Assembly: GCA_029862205.1 (NCBI GenBank)
Contig: JAOTXT010000027.1
Location: 1 to 53,538, forward strand
DNA: 53,538 nucleotides
Origin: Paracoccaceae bacterium
Lineage (GTDB): Bacteria > Pseudomonadota > Alphaproteobacteria > Rhodobacterales > Rhodobacteraceae
Direction of reading: 5' to 3'
Shown here in pieces: positions 27,505-37,411 of this stretch. Position 1 is the first letter of the stretch, and every line of letters starts with the position of its first letter. Under the pieces are notes generated by a model. The model was not told the origin of the DNA, searched no databases, and worked only from the letters and a program-made list of their open reading frames with translations. Position numbers and translations under genes: made by a program.

Positions 27505-28950
27505 CTAACCCTCGGCCGTCACATCGGCGATCCGAGCCAGGCACTCGTCACGGCCCAATGTGGCCATGACATCAAACACGCCTGGACTGACCGCCCGACC
27601 GGTCAGGGCCGCCCGCAAAGGCTGCGCCACGCGGCCGAGTTTGAGCTGTTCTTCCTCGGCAAAGGCGCGAATGATTTCCTCCAGCGAAACGACTGTCCAC
27701 TCCGTAGCATTTTGCAGGCGCACAGTCAAACGAGCGAGCAGTTCACGGGCCTGTTCGTCCAGGCTTTTAGCCGCTTTTTCGTCGAAATTCAGTGGTCTTT
27801 CAGTGATGATATAATACGATATATCAAGCAATTCGGGGAATGTCTTTACACGCTCTTTCAATCTGGGCATCGCGCGGGTCAGCAGCGCCTTGCGATCTTC
27901 CGATGGAAGCTCAGTTTGTTGCGATGCACAATAGTCAAAAAGTGCCGCGACAAGCGCCTGGTTCGAGGTTGCGCGTATGTGCTGCCCGTTGAGATTCTCG
28001 AGCTTCGCAAAGTCAAATCGAGCCGCCGATTTTCCGACCTGATCCAGCGAGAACCATTCGACCGCCTGATCCACCGTGAAGAACTCGTCGTCGCCGTGGC
28101 TCCAGCCCAGCCGCGCCAGATAGTTGAGCATCGCCTGCGGCAGGTATCCCATGTCGCGGTAGGCCTCGACGCCGAGCGCGCCGTGGCGCTTCGAGAGCTT
28201 CGCGCCGTCCGGGCCATGGATTAAAGGGATATGGGCGAAGGCGGGCACGGGCCAGTCCATCGCCTGGTAGATGAGCGTCTGGCGCGCCGCGTTGGTCAGG
28301 TGATCGTCACCGCGGATCACATGGGTGACGCCCATGTCGTGGTCGTCCACCACCACCGCCAGCATATAGGTCGGCGTGCCGTCCGAGCGCAGCAGGATCA
28401 GGTCGTCTAAGGTGGCGGCGTCCCAGGTGACCGTACCCTGGACCAGATCCTCGACCGTGACCTTGCCCTCGCGCGGTGCCTTCAGGCGCAGCGTATATTC
28501 CGCGTCTTTCTGATGGGTTGATGGATCGGCGTCACGCCAGGGACTTTGAAACAAGGGTGGCCGGCCCGCAGCCTTGGCCTCGGCGCGGAAGGCGTCGATC
28601 TCGTCCTTGGTGGCGAAGCACTTATAGGCGGTGCCGCGCTCAAGCATCTGATGGGCGACCTCTGCGTGGCGCGCGACGCGAGAGAATTGGCTGATCGCCT
28701 CGCCGTCCCAATCGAGCCCAAGCCATTTGAGTCCGGCGAAGATCGCCTCGGTCGCCTCGGGTGTCGAGCGGGCGCGGTCGGTATCCTCGATCCGCAGCAT
28801 GAATTTGCCGCCCGCACCGTATTCTTGGTGATGTTTGGCAAACAGCCAGTTGAAAAGCGCCGTGCGCGCGCCACCGATATGCAGAAATCCTGTGGGCGAG
28901 GGGGCGAAGCGGGTGACGACCGGGTCAATTGAATCTGCGGGGTTGGACAT
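27505..28950 (-). CDS. gltX: Glutamyl-tRNA synthetase
   Basis: 481-residue class I aminoacyl-tRNA synthetase. The ATP-binding HIGH-type motif is [19 protein letters not shown] near the N-terminus and the KMSKS-type motif is [10 protein letters not shown]. The zinc-binding insert typical of some members is not obvious. Alphaproteobacteria often carry two glutamyl-tRNA synthetase genes, one able to charge tRNA-Gln, and I cannot tell which this is. The 3' third (about 27700-28030) has noticeably more A/T than the rest. The 5' end faces comEC. Confidence 0.94.
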   Translation of the reverse strand: MSNPADSIDPVVTRFAPSPTGFLHIGGARTALFNWLFAKHHQEYGAGGKFMLRIEDTDRARSTPEATEAIFAGLKWLGLDWDGEAISQFSRVARHAEVAHQMLERGTAYKCFATKDEIDAFRAEAKAAGRPPLFQSPWRDADPSTHQKDAEYTLRLKAPREGKVTVEDLVQGTVTWDAATLDDLILLRSDGTPTYMLAVVVDDHDMGVTHVIRGDDHLTNAARQTLIYQAMDWPVPAFAHIPLIHGPDGAKLSKRHGALGVEAYRDMGYLPQAMLNYLARLGWSHGDDEFFTVDQAVEWFSLDQVGKSAARFDFAKLENLNGQHIRATSNQALVAALFDYCASQQTELPSEDRKALLTRAMPRLKERVKTFPELLDISYYIITERPLNFDEKAAKSLDEQARELLARLTVRLQNATEWTVVSLEEIIRAFAEEEQLKLGRVAQPLRAALTGRAVSPGVFDVMATLGRDECLARIADVTAEG

Positions 28951-28994
28951 CCGTTCTTAACACTCGCTTAACCGTGGCGGGCTTCTCTGCCCGC

Positions 28995-31166
28995 ATGATT
29001 TTCGGCGCCTTTATGGGGCAGGAGCGGGCAGGGCACAAGGTGGCGGACCGCCTGGAACTGGGCGTGCCCGACCTGGCCGCGATTTGGCGCAGCGAGGCGC
29101 GCCGGGCGATCCTGTGGCTGCCGGTCGCCATGGGGGCGGGGGTCTGGCTCTACTTCTGGCTGGACCGCGAGCCGTCACCGCTTTGGTGCGCGTTGATCCT
29201 GCTGCCGGTCTGGGCGCTGCTGGGCGGTAGGACCCATCGCGCTGGGTTTGCCGCCGTTGCTGTCGCGCTGGCGCTGACGGCCTTCGGTGCGGGATTCGGC
29301 TTCGCCTCTTGGGCGGCGCATCGGGCCCATGCGCCAATCCTCGCCGCACCGATCGAAGAGACGGTTGAAGGGCGGGTGCTGGGGCTTTCGAAATCCGCCT
29401 CCGGCGCGCCGCGCGCGCTCTTGGACCGGGTGGTCGTCTATGGGATGGACCCGGTCGAGACGCCCGCGCGCGTGAGGGTCACATTGCTTGCCACCGACCG
29501 CGAGTCGGCGCCGGGGCCGGGTCAGCGGATCCGGATCTTTGCCCGGCTGTTGCCGCCCGGCGAACCAGTCGAGCCGGGGGCGTTCGATTTTGGTCTCCGG
29601 GCCTATTTCGACCGGTTGGGCGCGGTCGGGTATGCGCGCGGTGTGGCGTTGATCGTGGAAGCCCGCCCGCCCCGGGGCTTGGCCGAGCGCGCCCAAATCT
29701 GGATCGCGCGGAGGCGCGCGGCCTTGTCGGACGCGTTGCTGACGGCGCTTCCAGGACGCCAGGGTGCCTTTGCCGCGGCAATCATCGCTGGCGACCGGTC
29801 AGGGATCGACGAGGTCGATGCCGAGGCGCTGCGCGTCTCTAATCTGGCCCATCTCTTGGCGATCTCGGGGCTGCATATGGGGCTGTTGACCGGCCTCGTC
29901 TTCGCTGCCGCGCGGCTGGTCTTTGTCGCCCTTGGCCTCTCCGGGGCCAAGGCCAAGAAGACGGCGGCGGTCATCGCTCTGCTGGCCGGGTTCGGCTATC
30001 TGCTGATCTCTGGGGCGACAGTCGCGACCCAGCGCGCTTTCGTGATGATGGCGGTGGCGTTCACGGCTGTGCTGCTCGACCGCCCGGCGATCACGCTGCG
30101 TGGCCTGGCGCTGGCCGCGATGGTGGTCTTGGCGGTCAGGCCGGTCAGCCTGATGGATGTGGGATTTCAGATGAGCTTCGCCGCAACCGCCGCCCTGGTC
30201 GCCGGATGGGAAGAGGTGCGCCGCCGGCGCCAGGCACGCGATCGCGACGAGAAATCACGGGCGCCTGAGGGCCGCTGGCAGAAACTGCGCCGACGGTCGA
30301 TGTTCTATCTGGCGGGCATCGTCTTCACCAGCATCATCGCGGGCGCCGCGACGGCGCCCTTTGCCGCGTATCATTTCAACCGGATTGCGCCCTACGGCCT
30401 TCCGGCTAACTTGGCGGCGGTGCCGGTGATGGGATTGGTGATCGCGCCCTCGGCGGTGGCGGCGGGCCTGGCCGCTCCGTTCGGATTGGCCGATCTGCCG
30501 TTGCGCGTCATGGGGGCGGGGATCGAGTGGGTGCTGGCGGCGGCCCATTCGATTGCGGCACTGCCAGGGGCAATTCGGCCGGTAGCCGTCGCGCCGGCGC
30601 TGGTTCTGCCGCTGATCGCGCTCGGCGGACTGTGGCTGTTCCTCTGGCGCGGGCCCGGGCGCTTGGCGGGAGCCGCAGCTATTGCCGCTGCTCTGATCCT
30701 TTGGGCCGGGGCGCCGACTCGACCGGAGGTGCTGATTGCGCCTGAAGCCAGGCTGATCGGGGTGATGGGTGCCGAAGGCCGGGTCCTCGACCATCCTCGC
30801 GCGCAATCCTTCGCCGCGAAATCCTGGCTCAGGCGTGATGGGGATAGCGCCAGCCAAAAGGATGCCTATACCCGGCCAGGCCTGACCCGTGGCAAGGGTT
30901 GGTTCTCTGCCACCCTGATCAACGGATGGCGGCTGGAGGCAGTGCACAGCCGGCGCATTGCGCCGAGCCGCGTCGTCGCGCTCTGCCAGCCGCGGACCTT
31001 GGTCATTCTGCGCTATGGGCCCCGACATCAAGGCCCGTGCATTTATCTGGGAAAAGACGATCTGGCGCGGCTTGGTGCCGTCGCGGTTCGGGCCGGGGGC
31101 GCGGGGTTGAGGGTCATCCCCGCCAACGACCCACGCAGGCGCCGCCTCTGGTCGCGTGGTCAGTAG
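28995..31166 (+). CDS. ComEC/Rec2-family competence DNA transport protein
   Basis: About 723-residue polytopic membrane protein. The order is an N-terminal helix pair, a DUF4131-type soluble domain (about residues 85-210), then the competence domain with [13 protein letters not shown] and many helices. The C-terminal region (about 600-720) is a reduced metallo-beta-lactamase-like domain without an obvious HxHxDH motif, as is usual in alphaproteobacteria. It would form the inner-membrane channel for single-stranded DNA uptake. The start is uncertain: 28929, 28995 and 29013 are all in frame and the first overlaps gltX. Its stop overlaps the convergent lexA stop by 7 bases. Confidence 0.85.
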   Translation: MIFGAFMGQERAGHKVADRLELGVPDLAAIWRSEARRAILWLPVAMGAGVWLYFWLDREPSPLWCALILLPVWALLGGRTHRAGFAAVAVALALTAFGAGFGFASWAAHRAHAPILAAPIEETVEGRVLGLSKSASGAPRALLDRVVVYGMDPVETPARVRVTLLATDRESAPGPGQRIRIFARLLPPGEPVEPGAFDFGLRAYFDRLGAVGYARGVALIVEARPPRGLAERAQIWIARRRAALSDALLTALPGRQGAFAAAIIAGDRSGIDEVDAEALRVSNLAHLLAISGLHMGLLTGLVFAAARLVFVALGLSGAKAKKTAAVIALLAGFGYLLISGATVATQRAFVMMAVAFTAVLLDRPAITLRGLALAAMVVLAVRPVSLMDVGFQMSFAATAALVAGWEEVRRRRQARDRDEKSRAPEGRWQKLRRRSMFYLAGIVFTSIIAGAATAPFAAYHFNRIAPYGLPANLAAVPVMGLVIAPSAVAAGLAAPFGLADLPLRVMGAGIEWVLAAAHSIAALPGAIRPVAVAPALVLPLIALGGLWLFLWRGPGRLAGAAAIAAALILWAGAPTRPEVLIAPEARLIGVMGAEGRVLDHPRAQSFAAKSWLRRDGDSASQKDAYTRPGLTRGKGWFSATLINGWRLEAVHSRRIAPSRVVALCQPRTLVILRYGPRHQGPCIYLGKDDLARLGAVAVRAGGAGLRVIPANDPRRRRLWSRGQ

Positions 31167-31891
31167 GTGCGGATCAGCCCGACCATCTTACCCTGGATCT
31201 TGACCTGATCAGTCCGGTAGAGCCGGGTGCCATAGGCCGGGTTAGCCGCTTCCAGTGCAATCGCGCCGCCCTTGCGCCTCAGGCTCTTCAGCGTCGCCTC
31301 GCTGTCCTCGATCAAGGCCACGACGATGTCGCCGTTCTCGGCCGTGTCCTGGCGTTTGATCACCACGATGTCGCCTTCGAAGATCCCGGCCTCGATCATC
31401 GAGTCGCCTTTGACCTCGAGCGCATAGTGGTCGGCCGAGGCCGAGAGCATAGTGGACGGCACGCCGATCTGGGTGGGGCCCTGTTCCAATGCCTCAATCG
31501 GCGCACCGGCGGCGATGCGGCCGATCAGCGGTACATTCGCCGCGTCGCTGTCGCCACCGCTGACCGGCTGCATGCCCAACTGACCCGCGCTTCTACTGAA
31601 GCGGTCTTGTCCGGCCAGGTCACCATCAATCACCGAGGGCCGGAACCCGCCACGGCTTGGCAGCTGTTCGTCCACATTGTCAGGCAGGCGGATGATCTCG
31701 ACCGCCCGGGCCCGATGGGCAAGGCGTCGGATGAAGCCGCGTTCCTCCAGCGCCGTGATCAGACGGTGGATCCCGGATTTCGAGCGCAGATCCAGCGCTT
31801 CCTTCATCTCGTCAAACGAGGGCGAGACACCGTCCCGCTGCACCCGTTTGTGGATGAACATCAACAGATCGTATTGCTTCTTGGTCAGCAT
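31160..31891 (-). CDS. lexA: LexA SOS repressor
   Basis: 243-residue repressor. The N-terminal winged-helix DNA-binding domain begins [18 protein letters not shown] and contains [21 protein letters not shown] long linker follows. The self-cleavage site is Ala128-Gly129 (GRIAAGAP) and the catalytic dyad is Ser164 (GDSMIEAG) with Lys202 (EATLKSL). It represses DNA-damage genes until RecA filaments trigger autocleavage. A LexA box lies 45 bases upstream, so it is autoregulated. It is convergent with comEC, the 3' ends overlapping. Confidence 0.96.
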   Translation of the reverse strand: MLTKKQYDLLMFIHKRVQRDGVSPSFDEMKEALDLRSKSGIHRLITALEERGFIRRLAHRARAVEIIRLPDNVDEQLPSRGGFRPSVIDGDLAGQDRFSRSAGQLGMQPVSGGDSDAANVPLIGRIAAGAPIEALEQGPTQIGVPSTMLSASADHYALEVKGDSMIEAGIFEGDIVVIKRQDTAENGDIVVALIEDSEATLKSLRRKGGAIALEAANPAYGTRLYRTDQVKIQGKMVGLIRTY

Positions 31892-31935
31892 CAGCAGACC
31901 CCCCGCACGGTCAATTCCCCCGTATCGCGATGTTT

Positions 31936-31950
31936 GTTCTATGAAAGTTC
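31936..31950 (-). promoter_or_regulatory. LexA operator (SOS box) upstream of lexA
   Basis: GTTCTATGAAAGTTC on the plus strand matches the alphaproteobacterial consensus GTTC-N7-GTTC exactly. It lies between moeA and lexA, 45 bases ahead of the lexA start, the usual position for autorepression. The spacing also implies that lexA has its own promoter rather than depending on moeA transcription. Confidence 0.85.
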
Positions 31951-31998
31951 CTGCTTTGTGTCAATAGCAGGGAGAAAACACCACGAACAGGATGTGAA

Positions 31999-33192
31999 TT
32001 AATCGAGTGGGATGTAGGCGACCTGGCTGCCCGCAGGCAATGCCGGCGCGTTGGGCGCGCGCACCACCAGCCCATTGGCGCGGGCGAGCGTTGTGACCAG
32101 GCTCGAATCCTGGTTCTCGGCCACCTCGGCGCGCATCACCCCGTCGGCAGCCATGCTGACGAAGGCGCGCATGTAGTGCTCTCGCGGGCCGTTGGCGGGC
32201 AGGCCGTGACTTGTGAAGGCGGAGCGGGGCTGGCGCGGCCCGGCAGGCAGGCCCAGCGCGGCATCGACGGCGGGTTTCAGGAAGATCTCGCCGCAGACCA
32301 TCGCCGAGACCGGATTGCCCGGCAGGCCCAGCATCACCCGGTCGCCGATCTTGCCGGCCATCAGCGGCTTTCCGGGCCGCATAGCGATCTTGTAGAAATC
32401 TGTCTTCAGCCCCGCATCTCCGAACACCCCGGCCACCAGGTCGTGGTCGCCGACCGAGGCACCGCCCAGCGTCACGATAAAGTCAGCGCCCTTCGCCGCT
32501 TCCAACGCCGCCAGCAGGCTGTCGCGGTTGTCGCGCGCGATCGGGCAGGGTAGCGGCTCGGCCCCCGCCGTGCGCAGCATGGCGCCGAGGCCGATATCGT
32601 TGGACGAGACGATCTGGTCGGGGCCAGGCGCCTCGCCGGGCATGACCAACTCGTCGCCCGTCGGGATCAGGGCGACCACGGGGCGCTTTGCGACCGTCAC
32701 CTCCGAGATGTTCATCGCCGCGATCAGCGCGGTTTCGCGGCCGGTCAGGCGGCGCGGCGCGGTCAGGCGAAAGCCCTCGGCAAAGTCCATGCCGGCAGGG
32801 CGGATATAGGCCCAGGGGGTCACCGGCTCGATGACCTCGACCGTCTCGCCCTCGGCCCTGGCATTTTCCTGGATCAAGAGGCCGTCCGCGCCTTCCGGCA
32901 CCGGGGCCCCAGTGAAGATGCGTACCGCCTGGCCTGGGCCAACGCTACCGTCAAACCCGGCCCCGGCTGCGGATTCACCGATCAGCGTCAGCTTCGCTCC
33001 CGGCACCGCCTCGCCCGCGCGCACCGCATAGCCGTCCATGGCCGAGGCGGCAAAGGGCGGTTGGCTGCGTGCGGCCACCGCGTCCTGGCGCAGAACCCGT
33101 CCCGCGGCATCGGCGATCGGCACCTCCTCGGTGCTGACGGCCGTGACCAGGCGCAGAATCCGGGCCAGGGCATCGGCGACGGGCAGCAGCAT
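31999..33192 (-). CDS. moeA: Molybdopterin molybdenumtransferase
   Basis: 397-residue enzyme inserting molybdate into adenylylated molybdopterin. The N-terminal part has SAMDGYAVR; the MoCF-like domain has the VTLGGASVGDHDLV motif; the C-terminal domain begins near LPGNPVSAMVCGE. The start at 33192 ([13 protein letters not shown]) overlaps the moaC stop (TAATG), so a longer reading is unlikely. Last gene of the trpG-trpD-trpC-moaC-moeA series. Confidence 0.94.
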   Translation of the reverse strand: MLLPVADALARILRLVTAVSTEEVPIADAAGRVLRQDAVAARSQPPFAASAMDGYAVRAGEAVPGAKLTLIGESAAGAGFDGSVGPGQAVRIFTGAPVPEGADGLLIQENARAEGETVEVIEPVTPWAYIRPAGMDFAEGFRLTAPRRLTGRETALIAAMNISEVTVAKRPVVALIPTGDELVMPGEAPGPDQIVSSNDIGLGAMLRTAGAEPLPCPIARDNRDSLLAALEAAKGADFIVTLGGASVGDHDLVAGVFGDAGLKTDFYKIAMRPGKPLMAGKIGDRVMLGLPGNPVSAMVCGEIFLKPAVDAALGLPAGPRQPRSAFTSHGLPANGPREHYMRAFVSMAADGVMRAEVAENQDSSLVTTLARANGLVVRAPNAPALPAGSQVAYIPLD

Positions 33193-33665
33193 TAGTCCGC
33201 CTCGAAGGTGCCGGACTTGCCGCCGGATTTGTGGGTCAGGCGGATATCGGTGATCCGCATCCCCCGGTCGACCGCCTTGCACATGTCATAGACGGTCAGC
33301 GCGGCGACCGAGACCGCCGTCAGCGCCTCCATCTCGACGCCGGTCTGGCCGGTGAGCTTCACCGTGGCCTCGATCTCGATCCGATCAGGATGGGCCGGCA
33401 TCAGGTCAACCGTCACCTTGCTCAGCATCAGCGGATGGCAGAGCGGGATCAGGTCGGGCGTCTTCTTTGCCGCCATGATCCCGGCCAGACGCGCAACCGC
33501 CAGCACGTCGCCCTTCTTGGCCGTGCCCTCGACGATCATGTCGAGCGTCTCGGGCGCCATAACCACCGCGCCCTTGGCGGTGGCGGTGCGCTCGGTTGCG
33601 GGCTTGTCGCCAACATCGACCATCACGGCGCGGCCCTCATCGTCGAAATGTGTGAAATCGCTCAT
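33192..33665 (-). CDS. moaC: Cyclic pyranopterin monophosphate synthase
   Basis: 157-residue enzyme of molybdenum cofactor synthesis acting after MoaA. Signatures are [14 protein letters not shown], the conserved [20 protein letters not shown] segment and CKAVDRGM with the catalytic Lys/Asp residues. Its start overlaps trpC (ATGA) and its stop overlaps moeA (TAATG), so three genes are tightly coupled. Neighbouring of trpC, moaC and moeA is a conserved Rhodobacterales order. Confidence 0.95.
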   Translation of the reverse strand: MSDFTHFDDEGRAVMVDVGDKPATERTATAKGAVVMAPETLDMIVEGTAKKGDVLAVARLAGIMAAKKTPDLIPLCHPLMLSKVTVDLMPAHPDRIEIEATVKLTGQTGVEMEALTAVSVAALTVYDMCKAVDRGMRITDIRLTHKSGGKSGTFEAD

Positions 33666-34489
33666 GCGGCACCAACCCGCGAGCTTTCCGGGGGAAGCGG
33701 ATCGGCCAGGATCGCACGGGTCGCCGCCGCCACGTCCGGTTGTCGCATCAGGCTTTCGCCGATCAGGAAGCTGCGGGCGCCGGCACGGGCCAGCCGCGCC
33801 AGGTCTGCCGGCGCGAAGAGCCCGCTTTCGCCGACCAGCAGGTAGCCGTCAGGCACGCGCGGTGCCAGCGCCTCGGTGGTCGCAAGCGAGACCTCGAAGG
33901 TCTTGAGGTTCCGGTTGTTGATGCCAAGCAGCGTCGATTTCAGCCGCAGCGCCCGGTCAAGCTCGGCCCCGTCATGGACCTCGACCAGCGCGTCCATCCC
34001 CCAGCCAACAGCGGCATCTTCCAGCTCGGCGGCCTGGGCGTCCGAGACGCTGGCCATGATGATCAGGATGCAATCGGCGCCCAAAGCGCGGGCCTCGGCC
34101 ACCTGATAGGGGTCGTAGAGGAAATCCTTGCGGATCGCCGGAAGCGCGGTCGCCGCTCGGGCTTGGGTCAGGTATGCGTCCGCGCCCTGGAAGCTGGGCG
34201 TATCGGTCAGGACGCTCAGACAAGTGGCGCCGCCCGCCTCGTAGGCCCGCGCCAGCGCGGGCGGGTCGAAATCCACCCGGATCAAACCCTTCGAGGGACT
34301 GGCCTTCTTGATCTCGGCGATCAGGCCGTAGCGGCCGTCGGCCTCGGCCTGTGCCAAGGCCTCCCGGAATGGACGAACTGCTGTCGCGGCCTTGGCCGCC
34401 GCCTCGACCTCTGCCAACGGACGGGCGGCATTGCGGGCGGCCACCTCCTCCAGCTTGTAGGCCTTGATCTTCTCAAGAATGTCGTTCAT
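33662..34489 (-). CDS. trpC: Indole-3-glycerol phosphate synthase
   Basis: 275-residue single-function TIM barrel of tryptophan synthesis. Characteristic segments are [15 protein letters not shown] (substrate phosphate and catalytic Lys), the LTDTPSFQG loop, [22 protein letters not shown] and VGESGLF. The stop overlaps the moaC start. The start follows a 98-base gap from trpD containing a repeat element, unlike the overlapping junctions elsewhere in this operon. Confidence 0.96.
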   Translation of the reverse strand: MNDILEKIKAYKLEEVAARNAARPLAEVEAAAKAATAVRPFREALAQAEADGRYGLIAEIKKASPSKGLIRVDFDPPALARAYEAGGATCLSVLTDTPSFQGADAYLTQARAATALPAIRKDFLYDPYQVAEARALGADCILIIMASVSDAQAAELEDAAVGWGMDALVEVHDGAELDRALRLKSTLLGINNRNLKTFEVSLATTEALAPRVPDGYLLVGESGLFAPADLARLARAGARSFLIGESLMRQPDVAAATRAILADPLPPESSRVGAA

Positions 34490-34521
34490 GGGCGCTTGTT
34501 AGCTGATCCCCGCGTTATGCA

Positions 34522-34591
34522 GTAGGGTGCGCATTCTGCGCACCATTGTCCAAATCCCGATAGGTAAAGGTGCGCAAAATGCGCACCCTAC
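34522..34591. repeat. Twin-hairpin repeat (GTAGGGTG family), copy 3, in the trpD-trpC gap
   Basis: Hairpins GGTGCGCA-TTC-TGCGCACC (34526-34544) and GGTGCGCA-AAA-TGCGCACC (34569-34587) are perfect and separated by 24 bases. The outer ends GTAGGGTGCGCA and TGCGCACCCTAC are perfectly complementary over 12 bases. The right-hand CTAC (34588-34591) supplies the trpD stop codon (TAG on the minus strand). The architecture and spacer length match copy 1 at 9325-9398. Confidence 0.85.
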
Positions 34592-35601
34592 ACTTGCGTC
34601 GCCTTTGCCAGCGCCGCGACCTTGGCCTTGGCGGCGCCCGAGTCGATGCTCTCGGCGGCAATCGCCGCGCCTTCCTTCAAATCGCCCGCCCGGCCCGCGA
34701 TCATCAGGGCGGCGGCGGAGTTCAGCAAGGCGGCGTCACGGTAGGCGCCCTCCGCCCCATCCAGCAGCGCGCGCAGGCGCATGGCGTTCTCCTCGGGCGG
34801 GCCGCCGATGATTTCGCGGAAGGGGTGCACGGGCAGGCCCGCTTCCTCCGGGTGTACCTCGCGCTCGGTGATCTGGCCGTCTTTCAGCGCCACCACGGCG
34901 CTTGGGCCCGCGATCGAGATCTCATCCGTGCCGTCCGAGCCGTGGACCAGCCAGGCGCCCTCGGTGCCGAGCGCTTTCAGTGTCTCGGCCATCGGCCTGA
35001 GCAGCGCTTCTGAGAACGCCCCGGTCAGCTGATACTTCACTCCGGCCGGGTTGGTCAGCGGCCCCAGGATGTTGAAGACGGTCCGCGTCCCCAGCTCCAG
35101 CCGCGCCGGCATGACATGCTTCATCGCGGCGTGATGCATCGGCGCCATCATGAAGCAGATGCCGCATTCATCGAGAGCCTTCTGGGCCACGTCGGCCGGG
35201 GCCATGACATTGACACCCAGCTGCGACAGCGCATCTGCGGTGCCCGATTTCGAGGTCAGCGCCCGGTTGCCGTGCTTGGCGACCGGCACGCCGGCGCCCG
35301 CGACGATGAAGGCGGCCGCAGTCGAGATGTTCAGCGTGCCGCGTCCGTCGCCGCCAGTGCCGACGATGTCGATCGCGCCCTCCGGCGCAGTGACACGCGC
35401 CGCCTTGGCGCGCATCGCGGCCGCTGCGCCGGCGATCTCGTCGACCGCCTCGCCGCGCGTGCGCAAGGCCATCAACAGGCCGGCGGTCTGGGCCATGGTG
35501 GCCTCGCCCGCCATGATGATGCCAAAGGCTTCCTCGGCCTCCGAGCGGGTGAGCGGACCGTCGGCGGCCTTGGCGATCAGGGGTTTCAGGGCGTCGCTCA
35601 T
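34588..35601 (-). CDS. trpD: Anthranilate phosphoribosyltransferase
   Basis: 337-residue enzyme joining anthranilate and phosphoribosyl pyrophosphate. The PRPP-binding [17 protein letters not shown] motif, [16 protein letters not shown] and the anthranilate-site [18 protein letters not shown] are all present. Its start overlaps the trpG stop (ATGA). Length is normal, but the last bases coincide with the end of a repeat element whose GTAG provides the stop codon. Confidence 0.96.
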   Translation of the reverse strand: MSDALKPLIAKAADGPLTRSEAEEAFGIIMAGEATMAQTAGLLMALRTRGEAVDEIAGAAAAMRAKAARVTAPEGAIDIVGTGGDGRGTLNISTAAAFIVAGAGVPVAKHGNRALTSKSGTADALSQLGVNVMAPADVAQKALDECGICFMMAPMHHAAMKHVMPARLELGTRTVFNILGPLTNPAGVKYQLTGAFSEALLRPMAETLKALGTEGAWLVHGSDGTDEISIAGPSAVVALKDGQITEREVHPEEAGLPVHPFREIIGGPPEENAMRLRALLDGAEGAYRDAALLNSAAALMIAGRAGDLKEGAAIAAESIDSGAAKAKVAALAKATQV

Positions 35602-36200
35602 GCAGGCTCTCCCACTGGCTCGCCTACTGGCATTCCGGCGATTTCCAGGAAATTCCGCAGCAATGCGTGCCCGTGTTCGCTGGCGATCGACTCAGGGTGG
35701 AACTGGACCCCGTGGACGGGCCGGGATTTGTGGGCGATCCCCATGATGACGCCGGATTGTGAACGGGCTGTCACCTCGAGGCAGTCGGGCAGCGTATCCG
35801 CCTCGACGGTCAGCGAGTGGTAGCGGGTCACCGAGAACCCTTGCGGCAGGCCGGAAAAGACGCCGGTGCCGGAATGTGTGATCGACGAGAGCTTTCCGTG
35901 CAGGATCTCGTGGCACTCGACGATCTTGCCGCCGAACGCCTGTCCGATGGCCTGGTGACCCAGGCAGACGCCCAGGATCGGCATCTGTGCGGGTGCCTGG
36001 CGGATCAGATCCAGGCAAATCCCCGCCTGGTCCGGATAGCAGGGTCCGGGCGACAGCACGATCGCCTTGGGCTCCAGGTCCAATGCCTGCGGCACCGAGA
36101 CCTCGTCGTTGCGCACGACGCGCGTCTCGGCCCCCAACTCGCCCAGGAAATGGACCAAGTTGTAGGTAAAGCTGTCATAGTTATCGATCAGCAGCAGCAT
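35598..36200 (-). CDS. trpG: Anthranilate synthase component II (glutamine amidotransferase)
   Basis: 200-residue class I glutamine amidotransferase supplying ammonia to TrpE. The first residues [19 protein letters not shown] are typical. The catalytic triad is seen as Cys in [15 protein letters not shown] and His/Glu in [13 protein letters not shown] near the C-terminus. The start at 36200 gives the standard N-terminus; five extra residues upstream are unlikely. It heads trpG-trpD-trpC-moaC-moeA and is divergent from the deacetylase-like gene; trpE is elsewhere (37412-38941). Confidence 0.95.
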   Translation of the reverse strand: MLLLIDNYDSFTYNLVHFLGELGAETRVVRNDEVSVPQALDLEPKAIVLSPGPCYPDQAGICLDLIRQAPAQMPILGVCLGHQAIGQAFGGKIVECHEILHGKLSSITHSGTGVFSGLPQGFSVTRYHSLTVEADTLPDCLEVTARSQSGVIMGIAHKSRPVHGVQFHPESIASEHGHALLRNFLEIAGMPVGEPVGEPA

Positions 36201-36384
36201 CCAGCCGGACCCCAATCGTGCGACAATCTAACCCGAGCCATCACCTGGATATGCTGGCGCCCGCCACGGGATGCGGCTATAGATGCCCGCAGAGGCGCCC
36301 TTGCGTCAAGCGGGGGAGGGCGTGTTTCGTTTGCGTGCATTGGTGTTCCGGACGAAATTCACGGCTCGGGGTGGAAACAGCACG

Positions 36385-37395
36385 ATGGCCAAGACTTACG
36401 ACGATGACGAACCGCGCCCGGGCGGATTCTGGCGCTTTCTGAAAGGCATGCTCAGCGCGCTAATTCTCAGCGCGATCGTCTTTTGGGTCATGTCAGTCTA
36501 CGTTTTGCCGCCGCCGGTGATCCCAGTGCCGGTCACCGAAGTGGATACCGGGCCCGAGATCGTCGATGGAATCGTCGTTTCAGACGAGCCTGCCTATTCG
36601 AATACCGACCAGAGCACCCAAACCGAGCCCGAGGCCGAGCCGGAACCCGAGGGCACAGCCTCTCTGGAAGGTCCGGCGATGGTGGTTAATGCCGCGGAGT
36701 TCGTGGGCGACCTTCAGGGTCCGCTGGTCGCCGTTGTGCTGGACGATACATCGGCGCAGCCGCTGTTGCACCAGCTTCTGTTTTCGCTCGACATGCCGAT
36801 TACGGTCGGTGTCGTGGCCGGCGGCGAGGGAGACGTGGATACCGCCGAAGCCGCGCGCAATGCCGGTTTCGAGGTTGTCGCGCAGCTTCCGATCGCACCA
36901 CCCGGCGAATCCGGTGGCAGCGCGCTGGAATATGCCCTGCCGGAAGCGGATTCGGCGCTGCGCACGCTCACCCTGATGCAGCGAATGAATATGGCGGTCG
37001 CGGTCAGCCGGCCGCTCGCCTCGGTCATCCCGCCTGATGAACCGGTCCTCGGCGGCATTTCCGGTGTCGTCGGTCCCCTGGGCTTCGCTTATCTGGACCA
37101 CAGCGTTTCGCCAGACAGCGAATCCTCAGCGAAAGTATCGGGTCTTGCCGAGGCGAAGGGCGCGCTGGTCGAGGTCAGCCGCCACACGATCCAGGCGGGC
37201 GCGAGCGCGGTCGAGGCGCATGCCGTGCTGGAGGGAGCCTCGGCGGATGCGGCCGAGCGCGGCTGGGCCGTCGTGGTCGCGAGCCCCAGCGAGGAATTGG
37301 TCCAGGCGCTGTTACTCTGGTCCGGCGAGGGCGAGGGGAGCCTTGCGCAGCTGGCGCCCCTGACCGCGGTGATCCGCAAGCAGATCGGCGGTTAG
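36385..37395 (+). CDS. Divergent polysaccharide deacetylase-family (DUF610-like) membrane-anchored protein
   Basis: 336-residue protein with one N-terminal membrane helix (about residues 24-43), a Pro/Glu-rich linker (PEAEPEPEG), and a periplasmic domain. That domain has the order of the divergent polysaccharide deacetylase family: LVAVVLDDTSAQP, then MPITVGVVAGG, then GFEVVAQLPIAP, where related proteins read VIDD, a hydrophobic strand and LPMEP. Enzyme activity is unproven for the family. The start at 36385 is the first ATG giving a sensible signal anchor. It is inserted on the opposite strand between trpG and trpE. Confidence 0.7.
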   Translation: MAKTYDDDEPRPGGFWRFLKGMLSALILSAIVFWVMSVYVLPPPVIPVPVTEVDTGPEIVDGIVVSDEPAYSNTDQSTQTEPEAEPEPEGTASLEGPAMVVNAAEFVGDLQGPLVAVVLDDTSAQPLLHQLLFSLDMPITVGVVAGGEGDVDTAEAARNAGFEVVAQLPIAPPGESGGSALEYALPEADSALRTLTLMQRMNMAVAVSRPLASVIPPDEPVLGGISGVVGPLGFAYLDHSVSPDSESSAKVSGLAEAKGALVEVSRHTIQAGASAVEAHAVLEGASADAAERGWAVVVASPSEELVQALLLWSGEGEGSLAQLAPLTAVIRKQIGG

Positions 37396-37411
37396 GCGCG
37401 GCCATCGTTCC

